Shown: positions 1 to 12,499, counted from the first letter of the stretch. The stretch: DNA of 64,000 nucleotides from Polytrichum commune (GCA_950295325.1 OX485804.1:10044001-10108000), one strand, 5' to 3'. The notes: a model not told the origin generated them from the letters alone. Translations and numbers: made by a program.

Positions 1-535
1 ATAGGTTAGGCTTAGCAAATGCTCATATAGATAGTATTGCTATTCAAAAAAAGGAAAAAAAGAAGAAGAACCACGAGCATGTAATGACTATCTACATCAC
101 CTATCCGTGTTGCTACCTCAAGCTAAGAAGATGTTATGCTTTGTAGAATTAGGTCAGGGGAGATGAGATGCGTCAGGGCAACTATCATGTCTAACCTTCA
201 CAGGGTTGAGGAAATAAAAAAATACACAAAACATGGCAAGTGAAAGTAAGTGTTTACCAAATAGATTATGATTCATGCATTCGGCAATTGTACTATTGGT
301 GCACCCGAAAATTACACCACCCAGTTCACTCTTGCTCAGGCCCCGCTGTGGTGGGGGGCCAGTACCGCCCCCACTAGGTCCAGCGCTAGCAGGAGTGAGG
401 AAAGTCTGGGTTTTCCTCCCCGCCCCCATTGCATGCGAGTCCTACTTAATGCCCGATCAACTTCTGTCTTCGATCTAATCACATGATCTGTGACTTGATG
501 AGTGGAAAACCCACCAGCTGTTTGTGACTGCAAAT
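1..535. other. Intergenic, with GC-rich hairpin
   Basis: I see no convincing gene. At 328-440 there is a GC-rich patch in otherwise AT-rich DNA. It includes a short hairpin (TGGGGG against CCCCCA around 351-376), probably part of a degraded mobile element. Short open frames here have no recognisable domain. Confidence 0.4.
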
Positions 536-916
536 GGGCAAGGTAACTGGTTACAAACGAGTCATCCAATTACACTTTGTGACACTGCACTCCATGACAC
601 GATGCAGCACATGTGTCATGCAAAGTAACAAACTCCCTGGGATACAGACATGAGTAGGCAAGCACTATCGAATGATAAGATACATGGATATTCATCCAAA
701 GAGAACATGATGATAATGAGGCAAACGGGCAAGGTAAGAGGTTACAAATGCAGCGCCTAATTACACTCTGTGACAGTGCACGCTAGTGGCGATGCAGAAC
801 TGTCATGCAAAATAACAGAATCCCTATGATACAGGCATGAGAAAGCAAGCGAGCACTATCGAATGATGAGATACGTGGATCCTCATCCAAAGAGGACATC
901 ATGATCATGATGAAGA
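536..916. repeat. Two-copy tandem repeat, period about 191 bp
   Basis: Unit 1 starts at GGGCAAGGTAA (536) and unit 2 at GGGCAAGGTAA (727). Both continue through GGTTACAAA, AATTACACT.TGTGACA, TGTCATGCAAA, a shared GCACTATCGAATGAT and CATCCAAAGAG. The copies differ by scattered substitutions and small indels, so the duplication is not recent. No coding function is seen. Confidence 0.75.
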
Positions 917-3900
917 AAAGGCTTAAAGCAAGCTCTGAGACCACAAAATGAGAGCTCCACGTAATAAAATTTCAACATAGATCTGGAGAGAATCATCGCA
1001 AAAGCCCGCCACATCAGGAACGAACTACGAAACGCTACAGATTCTTGACCACTGCAAAAACAAGTTAGATGCTCTCCCCTCGCAAAATTCTCCCTCCCAC
1101 ATGCACTTAACAACAATCTAACTGCAAATTCGCAAACCACTGGTGCCGCTCCTCCCAAACACCAACTCCAGAAAACACACTCTTCCAAAAAATAATGAAC
1201 ACAACACAGAACACATCTAATTTCCTTGAAAATCTCGTCACAGAAACGGCTCCTGACGGAAATTAAAAACCAACTCCCACTCGTCATGTTACCACGCGGA
1301 TTTATAGAAGAAAGAAAAAACTAGTCTCCTATTTCCAAACCCTCACATCATGGTCCGACTGATCAGGGACCATCGACTCCACCAATTCTTGAAAAGCAAA
1401 ACTTCGGGTTACAATAACAAAACCTTGACGCTATAAGTGCACCGGAAACAGGAATCTTAAAAGGGAAGGGGAGCAATAAGAACCTGTACGAAGTTTCCAG
1501 TTGGAAGGTGAGCGATGGCAATTGCGTCCCGCGGAGAAAGACGAAGCGGGCAATGCTGGAGCTGCGAATACAGAGCAATTAGGTTACGAGGAAGCCTTGC
1601 TTGTTGGGTATGGCTATGGCGAACTCTGTCACTTGTGGCCATGGCCAACTTAGTAACCCGAGGGCTCACACTACATAGAGGTGAGTCCACAAATCTACCT
1701 AATCGCCTCGATTTCACGCACACCAAATAGAGAACTACACTAAATAGGCCTATTAGTGTAGGTGGGAAATTAGAATGGAAACAATTGGCATGGGCCACAC
1801 TACCTTTCTAGTCGGAGGTGGAATTAACGAGGGTCCAAGACCCCGGGTCTTCTCCTAAGTCTCATGAAGATTTCCGACCAACACATTAAATATTATTTGT
1901 AAGACAAAAGTAGCACAGAATAAAATAATCACCCACATTACCTTTCTGTTTACTAGAGATTTAACGTGGGTTGAGAATTAATGTGGCATACATTAGTTCT
2001 TATTATGAAACTTAGTGTGGGTTCTAGAAAATTATTGTGGTCCATAAAACTAGGATTATTTAGTGTGCTTGGTATTTATAATACAAAATTACAGGACAGT
2101 GTTTATGGTGTTTAGTGTCACTTACCCTATTTTGAGGCGTATGCTATGTTACACTATCAACATCTTCAGCATTAGTGTCACCTCATGACACTTGGTATTC
2201 AAGTACGCTTACTAATATCTTGGCATGAGTATGTTCAATAGTGTTATGAGGTGTATGCTTATGTTACACAATGATCTACAATTGACAAAAAGTGTGCACA
2301 AATGACCCTTTGTATTTGTAGGCTTGATAATATCTTTCTCTTGCATATTAAAATGTAAGTGAATGATACTTGACACTAGTATGCTCAATAATAGCTTCCC
2401 TTTGCATACAAAAGTGTAAGATTACCATCTGAAGTATCCCAATGTGCTATGCTATATGTCATCATGTAGATAGTTTTCAATTAAAAAAATTACTTATGGT
2501 GACAAATACTATCATATTGGCAAATAGCAGACATGGCATTTTGAGACCTCTAAGCATTTACTATGGGCCCTCCACAAATAGTGTATGTGACACTAAACAC
2601 CATAAAGTTTTGTCCACATCAAGTCATGGTTGTCCATAATGTGAAGGGCCCTAAGGTAGATGGCCCTTATTCGGTTACTTTTCTTATTTATGACACCTAT
2701 GATTGAATGGTATGTGGTATGGTGTGACTCCAAGAATAAATACCAACAACCCATGTGTTTATAAGAGATTATAGGTTGCATGCTAACATTATAATATTGT
2801 TGTTAGGTTTTTCTATCACTTAATACTAACCCAAGGAAACAACCCAAGGTACTATGGCTTAGGGATGAGTGATATAGTGTCTATAAGGATTAATATCAGA
2901 TTTGGATCAAGATTTCTAGTAACAATTTGTGGTCTTTTAATCCTTTATTCCTTCTTAATCATCTGTAGTTCACACTCTTATGATTTGTTTATGTTTTTTT
3001 TATGGAGTGTGTGGTTTCGTCCTAGATGTGGACTCCTATCATCTTGATTTCATGCTTTACTTGAGTCGTGAAGCTCTATAGCTTGGTGAGTACTCAATAC
3101 CTCATAGCTAGTCATAACAAAGTTTGGGGTATTGTCTTCAAGCAACCGCATAGTCTTTGATTGTCATGAATTATGTTTTGTGATAATCTCACAAGTATGT
3201 TATGTTGATCAACTTACAATCATAAGCAAGTCTTTAAAATTTGTAATCGCCACTTTCATTTTCAAGTAGTTATGGCAAGTCAACTCAAGAATCATCCATA
3301 CGGTTTTTGTCCTTGGCAACCTATAGCCTACACAAAATATCACTAGGCCTCGTGCACCCCTGCATGCAAACTCTTTATTTATTATTGGAAATGTCTAGTA
3401 GACCTACTAGGCTATATCCTAACTATGGTACTTACCATATGGTAAGGTCTCTCCTGTTCTCGAGAACGTGTCTCTCAACCTTTCTTGAGGCTATGGCCGA
3501 TCATGATCACCCGAAGACAACTTTGCCTATCTCGGGCTCTCTCAATCCCTTCACTTTTACTTAGGCTATATGCCTTTCTTGAACTTCAATAACTCACAAA
3601 TTGTGTTACTATGCTCACTTTCTTTGAATCCCAAAGGCTATCGGCCTTCTTTGCCTGATGTCAAGAAATTAACCATTCAATCTTCACTATGGCTCTCACA
3701 ACCTTTAATCACTCCTTTGCCTCACTGACATGCAAACCCTTCTTAGACTATTGCAGCATACATATAAGAAACATGCATCAATGGCATCAAAACACTTTGC
3801 AACAAAATTGAATGGAGTTTCAATCAATTGAAATAGTCAAGCAAAGCACGTGTACATGTTAATCGCTTTGTTAATCTCATTCAAGAGTCATCAATAGTAA

Positions 3901-4190
3901 GGGGTCTATGTTAGTAGATAAAAAGTGATCACTTGCAAGTATCAGTATGCACATAAATTTGTTGTAAAATATTGTAGCTACATTGTGAAGCTCAAAGTGA
4001 TGCTCGATAGATATGTAATCAATTAGTCTATTAATATAGGATTGAGATTGATTAAGAGAATTATAAAGTAAAAGTGGGGTTAGGTGTTTATCGATATGTT
4101 GATACGAGGTCACGAAGACAAGTAAAAGTTGCAACATGACTTACTCTAGTGAACCTGTAGAGCAATGCAAGTCTGGGTTTTAAGTGAATA
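917..4190. other. Gene-poor AT-rich intergenic DNA
   Basis: No open frame here resembles a known protein. Around 1880-2200 there are short GTGTCA/TTAGTG motifs like those in the MITEs elsewhere. Between about 2120 and 2430 two pairs of short degenerate direct repeats occur (for example GTATGCTATGTTACAC near 2140 and GTATGCTTATGTTACAC near 2252). Nothing else is supported. Confidence 0.4.
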
Positions 4191-5182
4191 CAGTCCTACC
4201 TCTTTAATACGACACTCGATAATACGACAACCTCGATATTATGACACAAATTTCGTAAACCAAACTTCCTAGTTCAAATCTACCTCTATACTACGACTAT
4301 GACAATGTTAATACGACACTCCTAGACCCCCCAAATGTCATATTATAGAGGTAATAAATGCATTTATATGGTGGGTTCCACACACTTATATATACATAAA
4401 TACATATTTTATTTTAAATTCATAAATCTTATACATATGAAGTTTGGATTAAGGAAGTTTAAATGTAAAATGATGAAATAAACATGAGAACCATGGGAAC
4501 TAGGTTCTCTTTCTAAAACCCTACTCATGAGGACCAAAGAGAAAAATCGAGATTGATCAAGGAGTCTGAAGTCCTGGCCCTTCTTATATCAAAACTGTAG
4601 CTTGGATCAGATGAGATGCCATTTGAAGAGTATGTGGTAATGGAAGGTGAAGACATCATTGAGGCTAAATATTGCATGTCAGAGCTGGTTGATATGGCCT
4701 TAGGACAGAGAATAGAGCCAGTTAGTTTGGACCTTACTGTTGAGACCGTAAACCCTTTAGATGTTGATGAGAGACCTCCACCTATTGTGAAACTGACGGA
4801 TGCTCAACAACATGCTCAACTATTAGCCACATTTTTTATGGACAATTCATTAGACTTCACTCCCGCAAATCTGATGAAATTGCAGGGCATAATAGAGAAG
4901 CTCAATAAGATATATGTTGCTAACTTGAAGTGGCAACATCAGCGGACTATTGATTCCTTCTTCAAGTCCGCATAGGTTTAGTGAGGAGAATTTGCATATT
5001 TGTAATACATTTGAAAGAATACTCATTTTTACATATGGAAAAATATCTCAAGTGTGTTTTTATGAAGTACCTCGTTATTGTGACAACCAGGTCCAATTTG
5101 TCATATTATTGAATATGTGACACCTCGATAATACGAACTTTTTCTCGTTTCCCAAACGTGTCATGTTAAAGAGGTAGGACTG
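4191..5182 (+). mobile_element. Internally deleted pogo/Tigger-like DNA transposon
   Basis: Seen: both ends begin with the inverted sequence CAGTCCTACCTCTTTAA, continue as AYAYGACAC, and are flanked by TA (4189-4190 and 5183-5184). The TIR is about 25 bp with about two mismatches. Subterminal motifs of the type CCTCGATAATACGA recur near both ends and are likely transposase-binding repeats. The only coding remnant is a transposase C-terminal piece at 4616-4975. Known: a TA target duplication, CAGT termini and a CENP-B/Tigger-type transposase characterise the pogo branch of Tc1/mariner. Inferred: this 992-bp copy is a non-autonomous deletion derivative. Confidence 0.85.
4616..4975 (+). pseudogene. 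Pogo/Tigger-like transposase, C-terminal remnant
   Basis: A 119-residue frame starts at an ATG that is probably internal to the ancestral gene. It contains an acidic, proline-bearing linker and then a helical segment (AQQHAQLLATFFMDNS, a second helix around KLQGIIEKLNKIY). It ends in a basic tail and TIDSFFKSA. The ending QRTIDSFF is typical of Tigger/jerky-type transposase tails. The psq/CENP-B helix-turn-helix and the DDE catalytic core are absent, so it cannot transpose. It sits centrally inside the TIR-bounded element 4191-5182, on the same strand. The assignment rests on remembered family features plus the enclosing TIRs and TA duplication. Confidence 0.7.
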
Positions 5183-5950
5183 TAGGAGGAATTCCTTTCC
5201 AGTAGGCACGATATTTTTATTTGACAAGTTTTGATATTTGCTTCGACGATCTACCAGAATGAAAAAGCAATGCATGTATAAGATTAGTATAATAATGTTA
5301 CCCCTCAATAGAGGGTGTCAAGGGCCACTCAGCAATGGCATCTCTCTCCACACCAATATATTGTATCCTGCACTCCCAACTTCACAAACAAGCTTGAATA
5401 TTGAATTAAACCGTTCATTAGTTGGATTGTTCTCTCATCCAGTTAGCGATCTCGAAACCTGCGGATTTTCATTCCAAGGTTGAGGATTGGTGTTGAGCTG
5501 CAAAAGTTATAAGAGGTCAAAGTGAAGCTCTTCTCTCTCTCTCCCTCCCTCTCTCTCACCGAGTGATGGCATAGAACCTCCCAGATGTGTTCAGCCTCAA
5601 ACGGTGTCTAAATTTGAGCACATAATCCAACCCTCATCATAACATGTGTCATTTTGGTGTCCATTTTTAACAACATGCCTTTCTATACTGTACAGATATG
5701 CAATTGAGAGGAGTGATCACATAGGGTCTACATACCTTATACCTTACTTTCAATGCAAAAACTGCCAGACTTCACAAGTCACACAAAACCTCACATGTGT
5801 CCGAGAATAAAATTCCTCACCTTATCAATTTGACAAGACGTGGTATCAAAATAAAATTAGAATACACGGAGGGGAATCCAAGCTATGATTACAAATGCAC
5901 TGCTTCGGACAGACTCAGTCCAAAGAGTTGTGACAAATCAGCTCATCAAG
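5183..5950. other. 3' flank of the SPS gene
   Basis: This lies immediately downstream of the minus-strand SPS stop codon. It probably holds the SPS 3' UTR. A pyrimidine-rich tract (TCTCTCTCTCC type) lies at 5527-5560. No additional gene is seen. Confidence 0.4.
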
Positions 5951-8900
5951 TTATGATATACGCTCCAGAACATAATCCACCATCTTCTCTAAAGATTGTC
6001 TACAGGCTCCTTGTGGGAGGCAATCCAAAGATTTTAATGCCAACTCCCCTTTTTGCTTTGCAAGCTCCTGGGCGTTTTCAATACCCCCACCTTGGTGCAC
6101 AAGGGAAATGGCAAACTCCAAAGACCCTTCTTCTGTAAATTCAGTGTCTATGAGCTCCCGCAGTTGTGGTTCTGTTTTCAAAGCAAATAGAACTGGAGCA
6201 GTAAGATTTCCTTTGGCCAGGTCACTTCCTGCAGGCTTGCCAAGCTGTTCTGAAGTTTGAGTAAAGTCCAGAATGTCATCCACAATCTGGAAGGCTAGAC
6301 CTAGTTGCATTCCATATTGAAACATTTGATCGCACACTTTCGGACTCGACCCACTGAAGATGGCTGCAGATCTTGTGCTTGCAGCAATTAAGGAGGCAGT
6401 CTTGTAGTAGCTCTTGTCCATATAGTCTTGTAATGTTACATCACAGTTGAATAAGCTTTGGGCTTGCTTTATCTCTCCATTTGCAAAATCCCTGATCACC
6501 TATGCACACAAAAACAAGTCTTCAGTACTCGTACCAGAGATGGATAACAAGGAAACTTGATACATCAGCACTATGTAGTACCCCTCTCACATGCCAATGT
6601 TTTTTTTCTAATAAACAGAGGACAAACAAGCGCTCCACGTCATGGAAAAAGTCTACTACTCCCAGGTCATGTGGCTCAAGTACATCCTCGTGAGGATCGC
6701 ACTAACGCAAAGGAAAAGTCCTCTGGTTGAAAAAGAAGACTGCTCTCTTAAACAACTGCCAATCATTTGTTGGACATCTGAGTGATGCACTGACTAAACT
6801 ACTTGGAGTCGTTTCCCTACTTGCCAGCCACGAACTACATAACTGGCAATAAGAGTGATTGATGAGTTTTTATAGCAGCAAGACGTCCATCTACTCAAGT
6901 TATTTATAGGACATAACCAATCTGCTCATGGATATAACCTGGAGGTTATGGATGGAATGTAATCAATGTGGATAAAAGTGCACAAGAAAGTTGTTGGAAA
7001 TACTCTCCACTTCGAATAGCTGACTGATTATGGGTAAATAACCACAGATCTGTTCTCATTCACATGCATGTGGCGCTTTGTTCCCCCCATGGTGAATATC
7101 ATGATTAAGTGAACCGCCGTCAAAAAGGCGATTGTCTTTCCCTTCACTTCTAGTGCCCCCATTTCAAAAAAAAACTCACACTGTTACCCCCTAACCAGCT
7201 GGTGCTTGTGTCATGCTCTAGTACTACTGTAGCCGTGCTAGACTTGTTCTACCACCAGCCTCTGCACAATCTCAAGAGACTAGAGAAGAACCAAATGAGA
7301 AGGCAATCGTAGGACAATAAATCATACCTGACTGATGAGCTTGATTACTTCCAAATTGTCGAGGTTAGCCAGATACCAGGAGGATTGTGCAAACATGAAA
7401 TCACCAGCTAGCACAGCCACACGTGTACCAAATATTTGATGCACAGTTTGTTTACCTGCCAGAATCAACTGCCATGTCAGTCACAAGACTTGAATGCGCA
7501 ACCACCTAATTTGTGTTGAAGTAGATTAGCAGATGTATTAGCGTCTCTTAGCAGGAAACTAAATTCATATCTCTTGAATCAACAATAATACTATAAGTGC
7601 AACACAAACTTTCTTCAAATAAACCAACTATACAGTAAACATCGCTAAGTCCTTGCTCAGTGTAATAATTTAGAAATTCTAATTAAGCAGAGTGAGTAAA
7701 TTTACCACGCCTTGTGTCACTCTCGTCAAGGACATCATCATGGATCAAACTCGCAGTGTGAATCATTTCTGTGATTTCTGCCAGTCGTCGATGTTGTGGC
7801 CGTATATCCCTATAGCAGAGAACCAATAATTTAATCAAAACTCTACAACCATTGAGTCAAGTGCGGGTCTCTCACCATTGACAACAACCACTCACTCAGC
7901 ATTGAATGCGAAATTTGCATTGGATGTGTGATCGACGGTCTGTAGCAAAACATCTAACCAGATAATTTGCAGATAATTCACCAAATTATCCAACAGATAA
8001 ATTACTCAGAAGAAATATGAACGTACTGGTGGCCATAAAGATCAGAGGTGGCTCTAGACACGAGAAACACCACGGCAGGTCTCATACGCTTGCCTCCTGC
8101 ACCAAATATTTGTCGTGCTGCTGCCATAAGCATAGCATTTTCAGATCCAACCACCTACACCAACAGAACTACTTACATTAAGTACTACTTACATTAAGTA
8201 CTACTTACATTAAGTACTATCACTGTTAAGCTGAAGTGCAGCAATTGCACAAATTATGCGTTGAAGCATTGCAAGATTTCTCGTCTAAGATGAAAATGAA
8301 CAAGACATACCGTTTGCAAGTTGTTGTTCAAAGTTAGCAAGTCATCTGAAACCGGAGCCACTATATCAAATAAACTTAGCTTCTCCCTGGCAATTGCGGG
8401 AGGAGAAGGCGTGGTGGCTCCATTCGTGAAATTCCGCGCTGTTAGATTGTTATACTCTGCAGTTAAAACAGTTGCATATATAACAATCAGCTTTGAGTCA
8501 TGTTCATTACTTCACGCATCACTCAATGAAACACAACTACCCATGACCAGTGCTGCAGGAACATTATTTGCAACATACGTGAAAGAGTTATCCTTGTAAG
8601 TACAGAGTAAGAAAATCGGCCACATAAACTAAGAATCAAGAGAATAATTAATCCAAAGCTTCTAAAGCTACATACTAAGACAACGAAATCAACGACTGGA
8701 ATGAAAATAGAAAACAAATCCCACATGCGGTAATAGCCAAATGCTTTCATCCTTGTCTTGAGTTTCTGTTACTGATATTCAGAGATAGCTGTAAGACTCA
8801 GGAAAGCAGTTGTCTAGCATGTATCCTAATACCTCAATTTCCATATAAGGAAACCAGGAGAGACAAGACCAGACCCTGAAGTAGGAAAACAAAAGCCAAA

Positions 8901-9306
8901 GTCAGTTTATTCGAGAGAACACCATATGTCTATGGCTAAGGGGGCTTTGACAAGCTTCTCTCTCAGGAAGAATGGAAGATGTAGAAATTATACCAGACAA
9001 GTCAGGCAAGCCTGTCTCCAACTTCTTCACTGTCTGCTTGTCAGGGAAGTTAAAGGTCGGCGGGGCAGCCTGCTGCACAATTTGAAGCCGTTGTTGCTGT
9101 CTGCTCTTATTTCTGCGATGATTGTTCAGCTCCCTAAATTCAGTAATACCAGTGTTGCTGAATCCCTTACCACTCCTTAAACCAGAAGAGTGGAAACCTC
9201 GAGGGGTAGGATTGGACGACCGACACGTTTGCATGATGCACCCTCCACAGGGCTCTAGTGAAGCAGCGGCAAATCCTGTAGTAGTTGGCATTCCTACTGC
9301 TGCCAT
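5951..9306 (-). CDS. SPS: Solanesyl diphosphate synthase, plastid type
   Basis: Trans-long-chain prenyl synthase that elongates allylic diphosphates with IPP to the C45 side chain of plastoquinone. Exons, 5' to 3': 9306-8952, 8438-8311, 8154-8027, 7809-7706, 7455-7328, 6499-5951, giving 463 aa. All joins keep frame, though the exon 1 donor (T|GTCAAAG) is weak. Exons 2, 3 and 5 are each exactly 128 nt. First aspartate motif: DDVLDESD from residue 228. Second: DDILD at 355-359, within [13 protein letters not shown]. Also visible are GGKRMRPA (IPP-binding region), [20 protein letters not shown] and [15 protein letters not shown]. The first roughly 110 residues are Ser/Arg/Gln-rich and weakly conserved, as expected of a transit peptide. 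The start chosen is the ATG giving [11 protein letters not shown]. Close to plant SPS1/SPS2; a general polyprenyl synthase label is the only real alternative. Confidence 0.93.
6900..7035 (-). repeat. Dispersed repeat in SPS intron 5
   Basis: Read on the minus strand, this stretch (motifs TTCCAACAACTTTCTTG, TTTATCCAC, TTCCATCCATAAC, ATATCCATGA) matches 44875-45000 read on the plus strand (TTCCAACAACTCTCTTG, TCTATCCAC, TTCATCCATAAC, ACATCCATGA). It is a diverged dispersed element of unknown class. Confidence 0.6.
8168..8215. repeat. 16-bp minisatellite, three units
   Basis: ACTACTTACATTAAGT is repeated three times perfectly within intron 2 of the SPS gene (8155-8310). It probably arose by slippage, and no function is evident. 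Confidence 0.9.
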
Positions 9307-9309
9307 CAA

Positions 9310-9690
9310 ATTCCTTTTATTTGATCCTAAGGAGCAAGCTCTTACCTAACAATATTTTATCGAAGGATCACACTGCTCACAAACTTTGAAACAGTGACCC
9401 CGACAAGTGAAATTTGAAAGCCCGACTGTAAACTTCAACTTCTCTTCCAAAATCTTGGCACCTTGTTGTTATATGAGGACAATTGAATTCAGCTGCTGCT
9501 TCAGTCCTGCAGTCACACAGAAGATATTCTTCAGATACAATTTAAACTCGTGTCTCTGAATGATGGTAAAGTTCGTCGTGCCACGTGGACAACGCCACGA
9601 GGTTCCTATTATTGCAGTACACGTTCTTTTTATCTAAAAGCATGCCGTCCACCGCTTGATCCATCACACGAAAACACACGCCAGTCGTTC
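9310..9690. other. SPS 5' leader and proximal promoter
   Basis: This lies upstream of the minus-strand SPS start codon. No clear TATA box was identified. It is presumed to contain the transcription start. Confidence 0.35.
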
Positions 9691-9699
9691 TTCTAGTAT

Positions 9700-10450
9700 T
9701 ACAAACCACCGACTCTCTCTTAAGGCTACAGCGGGACTAAAGTAATACACGTCACCAATCACACTTATAGCATAGCTTGCAACATGCCACTTCTCAACTT
9801 GCAAGTAGCTCATGGATCTGGTGTGAGCACCTAATTTGCAGTAGCGGCACACCAATCGGCTCTTACTATTGGAATAGATGTTCCAAAAAGTCAAGTCTCT
9901 GCATAAATTCTACACTAGTACCGTACTACAGGATGGAGACTTGAGTAACCCCTCTTTCAATTTGAGGTTAAAGAAAGCAGCATCGCCACACTTTCGAGCT
10001 TCACAGGGAGATCAAACTGTGGAACTTGAATTGCGAGGTAAAGGTCGGAGAGCGAACCGACTCTCTCTTAAACCTACAATCGAATTAAAGTGAAACATTC
10101 CGCCAATCACATCTAGCTAGCGGCCAATTCGCCTTGTAGGTTGGCTTGCAAGATGTCACTTCTCCATTTGCACCTAGCTCCAGGAGTTGTGCTGTGAGCA
10201 CCTAATTTGAAATCACAGCACACCAATCGGTTCTAACTGCTCACTATTAGAAAAAAATGCTCGAAAAGTCTAGCCTCTGGATGAATGCCACACTATCACC
10301 GTACTTCTGAGGAATAGAGCCTGAGAGATTGTCGATCCTTTCAATTTGAGTTTAAAGAAAGCTGAAGTGACTGCGTCGCCACACTTTCGAGCTTCAAAGT
10401 TGGAACTGTGGAGTTTGAATTGTGAAGTAAGGTCGAAGAGCAAAGTCCAA
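9700..10450. repeat. Tandem duplication, period about 370 bp, upstream of SPS
   Basis: About two copies are present. Shared blocks in order are: a CTCTCTTAA segment (9714 and 10066); CTTGCAA.ATG.CACTTCTC (about 9777 and 10148); GTGAGCACCTAATTTG (about 9823 and 10195); CACACCAATCGG (9848 and 10220); TACTAC/TACTTC with GGA.TAGAG; CTTTCAATTTGAG (9953 and 10330); and CGCCACACTTTCGAGCTTCA (9984 and 10376). Copies are clearly diverged. The block lies 0.4-1.1 kb upstream of the SPS start codon. Confidence 0.8.
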
Positions 10451-11811
10451 CTAATTGCAACAAAAGCCTGAACAGGAAGAAATCCTAAATAATTGTACGT
10501 CAAAACAGGCTCCTCAGCATCGAAAAACCGTTCGCAGGTTTCTGGATTAGGCTATTCTCAAACTACTTTCAATTTTTGCCAAATACTTGATTTATTTTTA
10601 AATAGATTGTTAAATCGACCGCGTTAAAACGACCACAGAAACGTGTCAGCACGGTCACGTAACCGCATCAACTCTGTGTTAGAATAAATAAACTTGGCCA
10701 CCTAATTGCATTCAACAACTTGACCAACTCTTCTGTATGCGTCTCTGGGTCATTTTAACCAGTGTGTGGTCGATTTAACAATCCTTTTTTTAAATTAACA
10801 ACAGAACTCTTTAGTTCTCACCTCCAGCGGGAAACTAGACCAACGGGAAAAAAAAAGATAGAGACAGAGACAGAGAATACGGGAAGAAGCAGCTGCGGCT
10901 ATTAAATAACAAATTCCTTGTTGGCGGGAATAAAAAATAGTACAGAATGAAATACGACCTACTAGTGGCAGATGACTAATTTTTGAAGTGAAAAGGAACA
11001 CAAAGGAGATGAAGACGAAGAGCTTAAGAGCATACGAGCTTCTTACGACGGGATTCACGTTTCAACAATCAAAAGCCGAGCAAGAAAAATTTCAACTCCG
11101 ATTCCAATCTAATCCGAAACGAGTGGCTATGAACGGAGAAATTACGAGAGGTCCGGGAGCGCGAGCAATGAAAACATCATCATTATGTATTCAGGAAGTC
11201 TGACAAAAATTTCGAACAACAATTTTATCCTACAATGAACTTCCCGGCTCTAACCTCTCGTGTCAAGCTTCCTACAAATTCACAGGTTTACTTGCTCCGT
11301 AACGACTCACAGATCGAGTCAAACCCCCGACCTTCTTCGCTTGATTGAAAACAAATGTCCTGATAATTGCGTCTGTACTTCGAGACACGAGGAGAATAAT
11401 GCGATCACTTCGCCTACAATGCAGCACCTCCAGAACAAACTCTATATCCACAAATCCTACACACTAAATTCACCTGCTGCGTCATTGTTGCCTTGCGTTG
11501 CAGAACTACTTGTTGCTGACGTGGTTGATCGCTGCAGTTGAGTTGTACCAGTGTGAAACGGCATTTCGGATTTGGAAGCGTCGCAGGAGGGTTGCTAAAG
11601 ATGTGTGGAAGCTGGAAAGCGCAATGATCGAGTGATTGTGGTTGTCGAATCTAGAGCGGTAATGGAAGGTGCAAAACAGAACACGAAGAAACAGTTGAAG
11701 CCTTGCCTCATGTCGTGGACTCAGTGGAGCTCCACAATGCGCATGGGCGGCCCGGCCCGGCCCGGCCCGCGTTCAACCCGTTCCTCAAATTCATAACCTA
11801 CCTACGCGAGG
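10451..11811. other. Intergenic, no supported gene
   Basis: This contains a copy of the GGGGATTG MITE family (10603-10785) and a (CCCGG)n run at 11747-11770. Short open frames (for example at 11605-11796) show no known domain. Nothing else is supported. Confidence 0.4.
10603..10785. mobile_element. MITE, GGGGATTGTTAAATYGACCAC family
   Basis: The left end AGATTGTTAAATCGACC and the right end TGTGTGGTCGATTTAACAAT form a terminal inverted repeat. Related copies lie at 17683-17910 and 50278-50513. There is no coding capacity. Confidence 0.65.
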
Positions 11812-11943
11812 CCCTTAGGGTTAGTTTCCATGTAGGCCGCTCGCCCACCAAATTCTAGTGGAAATGTACATTCCACCTGGTGGCATCTACGTTTTCACTA
11901 GAATCTGGTGGGCGACATCCTACATGGAAAGTAACCCTTAGTC
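11812..11943. repeat. Foldback element or long hairpin
   Basis: Two arms of about 55 bp are inverted copies separated by a short loop. The left arm carries CTTAGGGTTAGTTTCCATG, CGCCCACCA and ATTCTAGTG. The right arm, read in reverse, carries CTAAGGGTTACTTTCCATG, CGCCCACCA and ATTCTAGTG. It resembles a foldback MITE. A transcript across it would form a long imperfect hairpin. Confidence 0.8.
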
Positions 11944-12496
11944 CAAAAGTAACTTAACCCCTAACTTTCCACATCCAATTTTCTTCAAATTTGTCCAGAA
12001 AATGTGACCTAAATTTCGGCAACTGTAGCTAAAGATCTAGAGGTTTTTTTTTTTTTTTTTTGACAAATTCAATCATGTAGATGTTTGTTGGTTAGAGGAG
12101 ACTAATCACATTCTAATTTTTAAACGTTGAAGGTCTGTCATGTAGAAGATAATAATAGGAATGTCAATATATAGTGCCAAAATTTTTACTTTGACTTGAC
12201 CACTTTAAGCCCATGCAAATTTGTCAATAAAAATTAATTTACAAGTACGACATCTAATATATATCGTGCACGTGTCCTTGTGGCAATTACAAAGAAGCAG
12301 TACATCTCATTTTGCCTCTAGAATAACAAAAGCATGAAACACATGAGGCCCGTGCCACCAAATCTTATGGGGGACCAACCTTAAATAAATAAATAAAATA
12401 GAACAAATACATAATATAACACAATTTCCCTTATTAAATATACTAGTGGGAGGGCTGCTCTAGATCATTGCTCAACTCCTTTCAAAATTTGAGGGC
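11944..12496. other. Intergenic, no gene seen
   Basis: AT-rich sequence with an 18-20 nt poly-T run near 12043-12060. No supported coding sequence. Confidence 0.4.
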
Positions 12497-12499
12497 TAA

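Noticed and set aside
386..410. GAGGAAAGTC, as in conserved region I of RNase P RNA
   Set aside because: Ten matching bases in a GC-rich repeat-like patch are expected by chance at this scale. No partner P4 strand or ACAGNRA block was found at suitable spacing.
883..1798. Minus-strand frames of 113-134 codons
   Set aside because: The translations have no recognisable domains and the frames overlap a tandem repeat. Likely chance.
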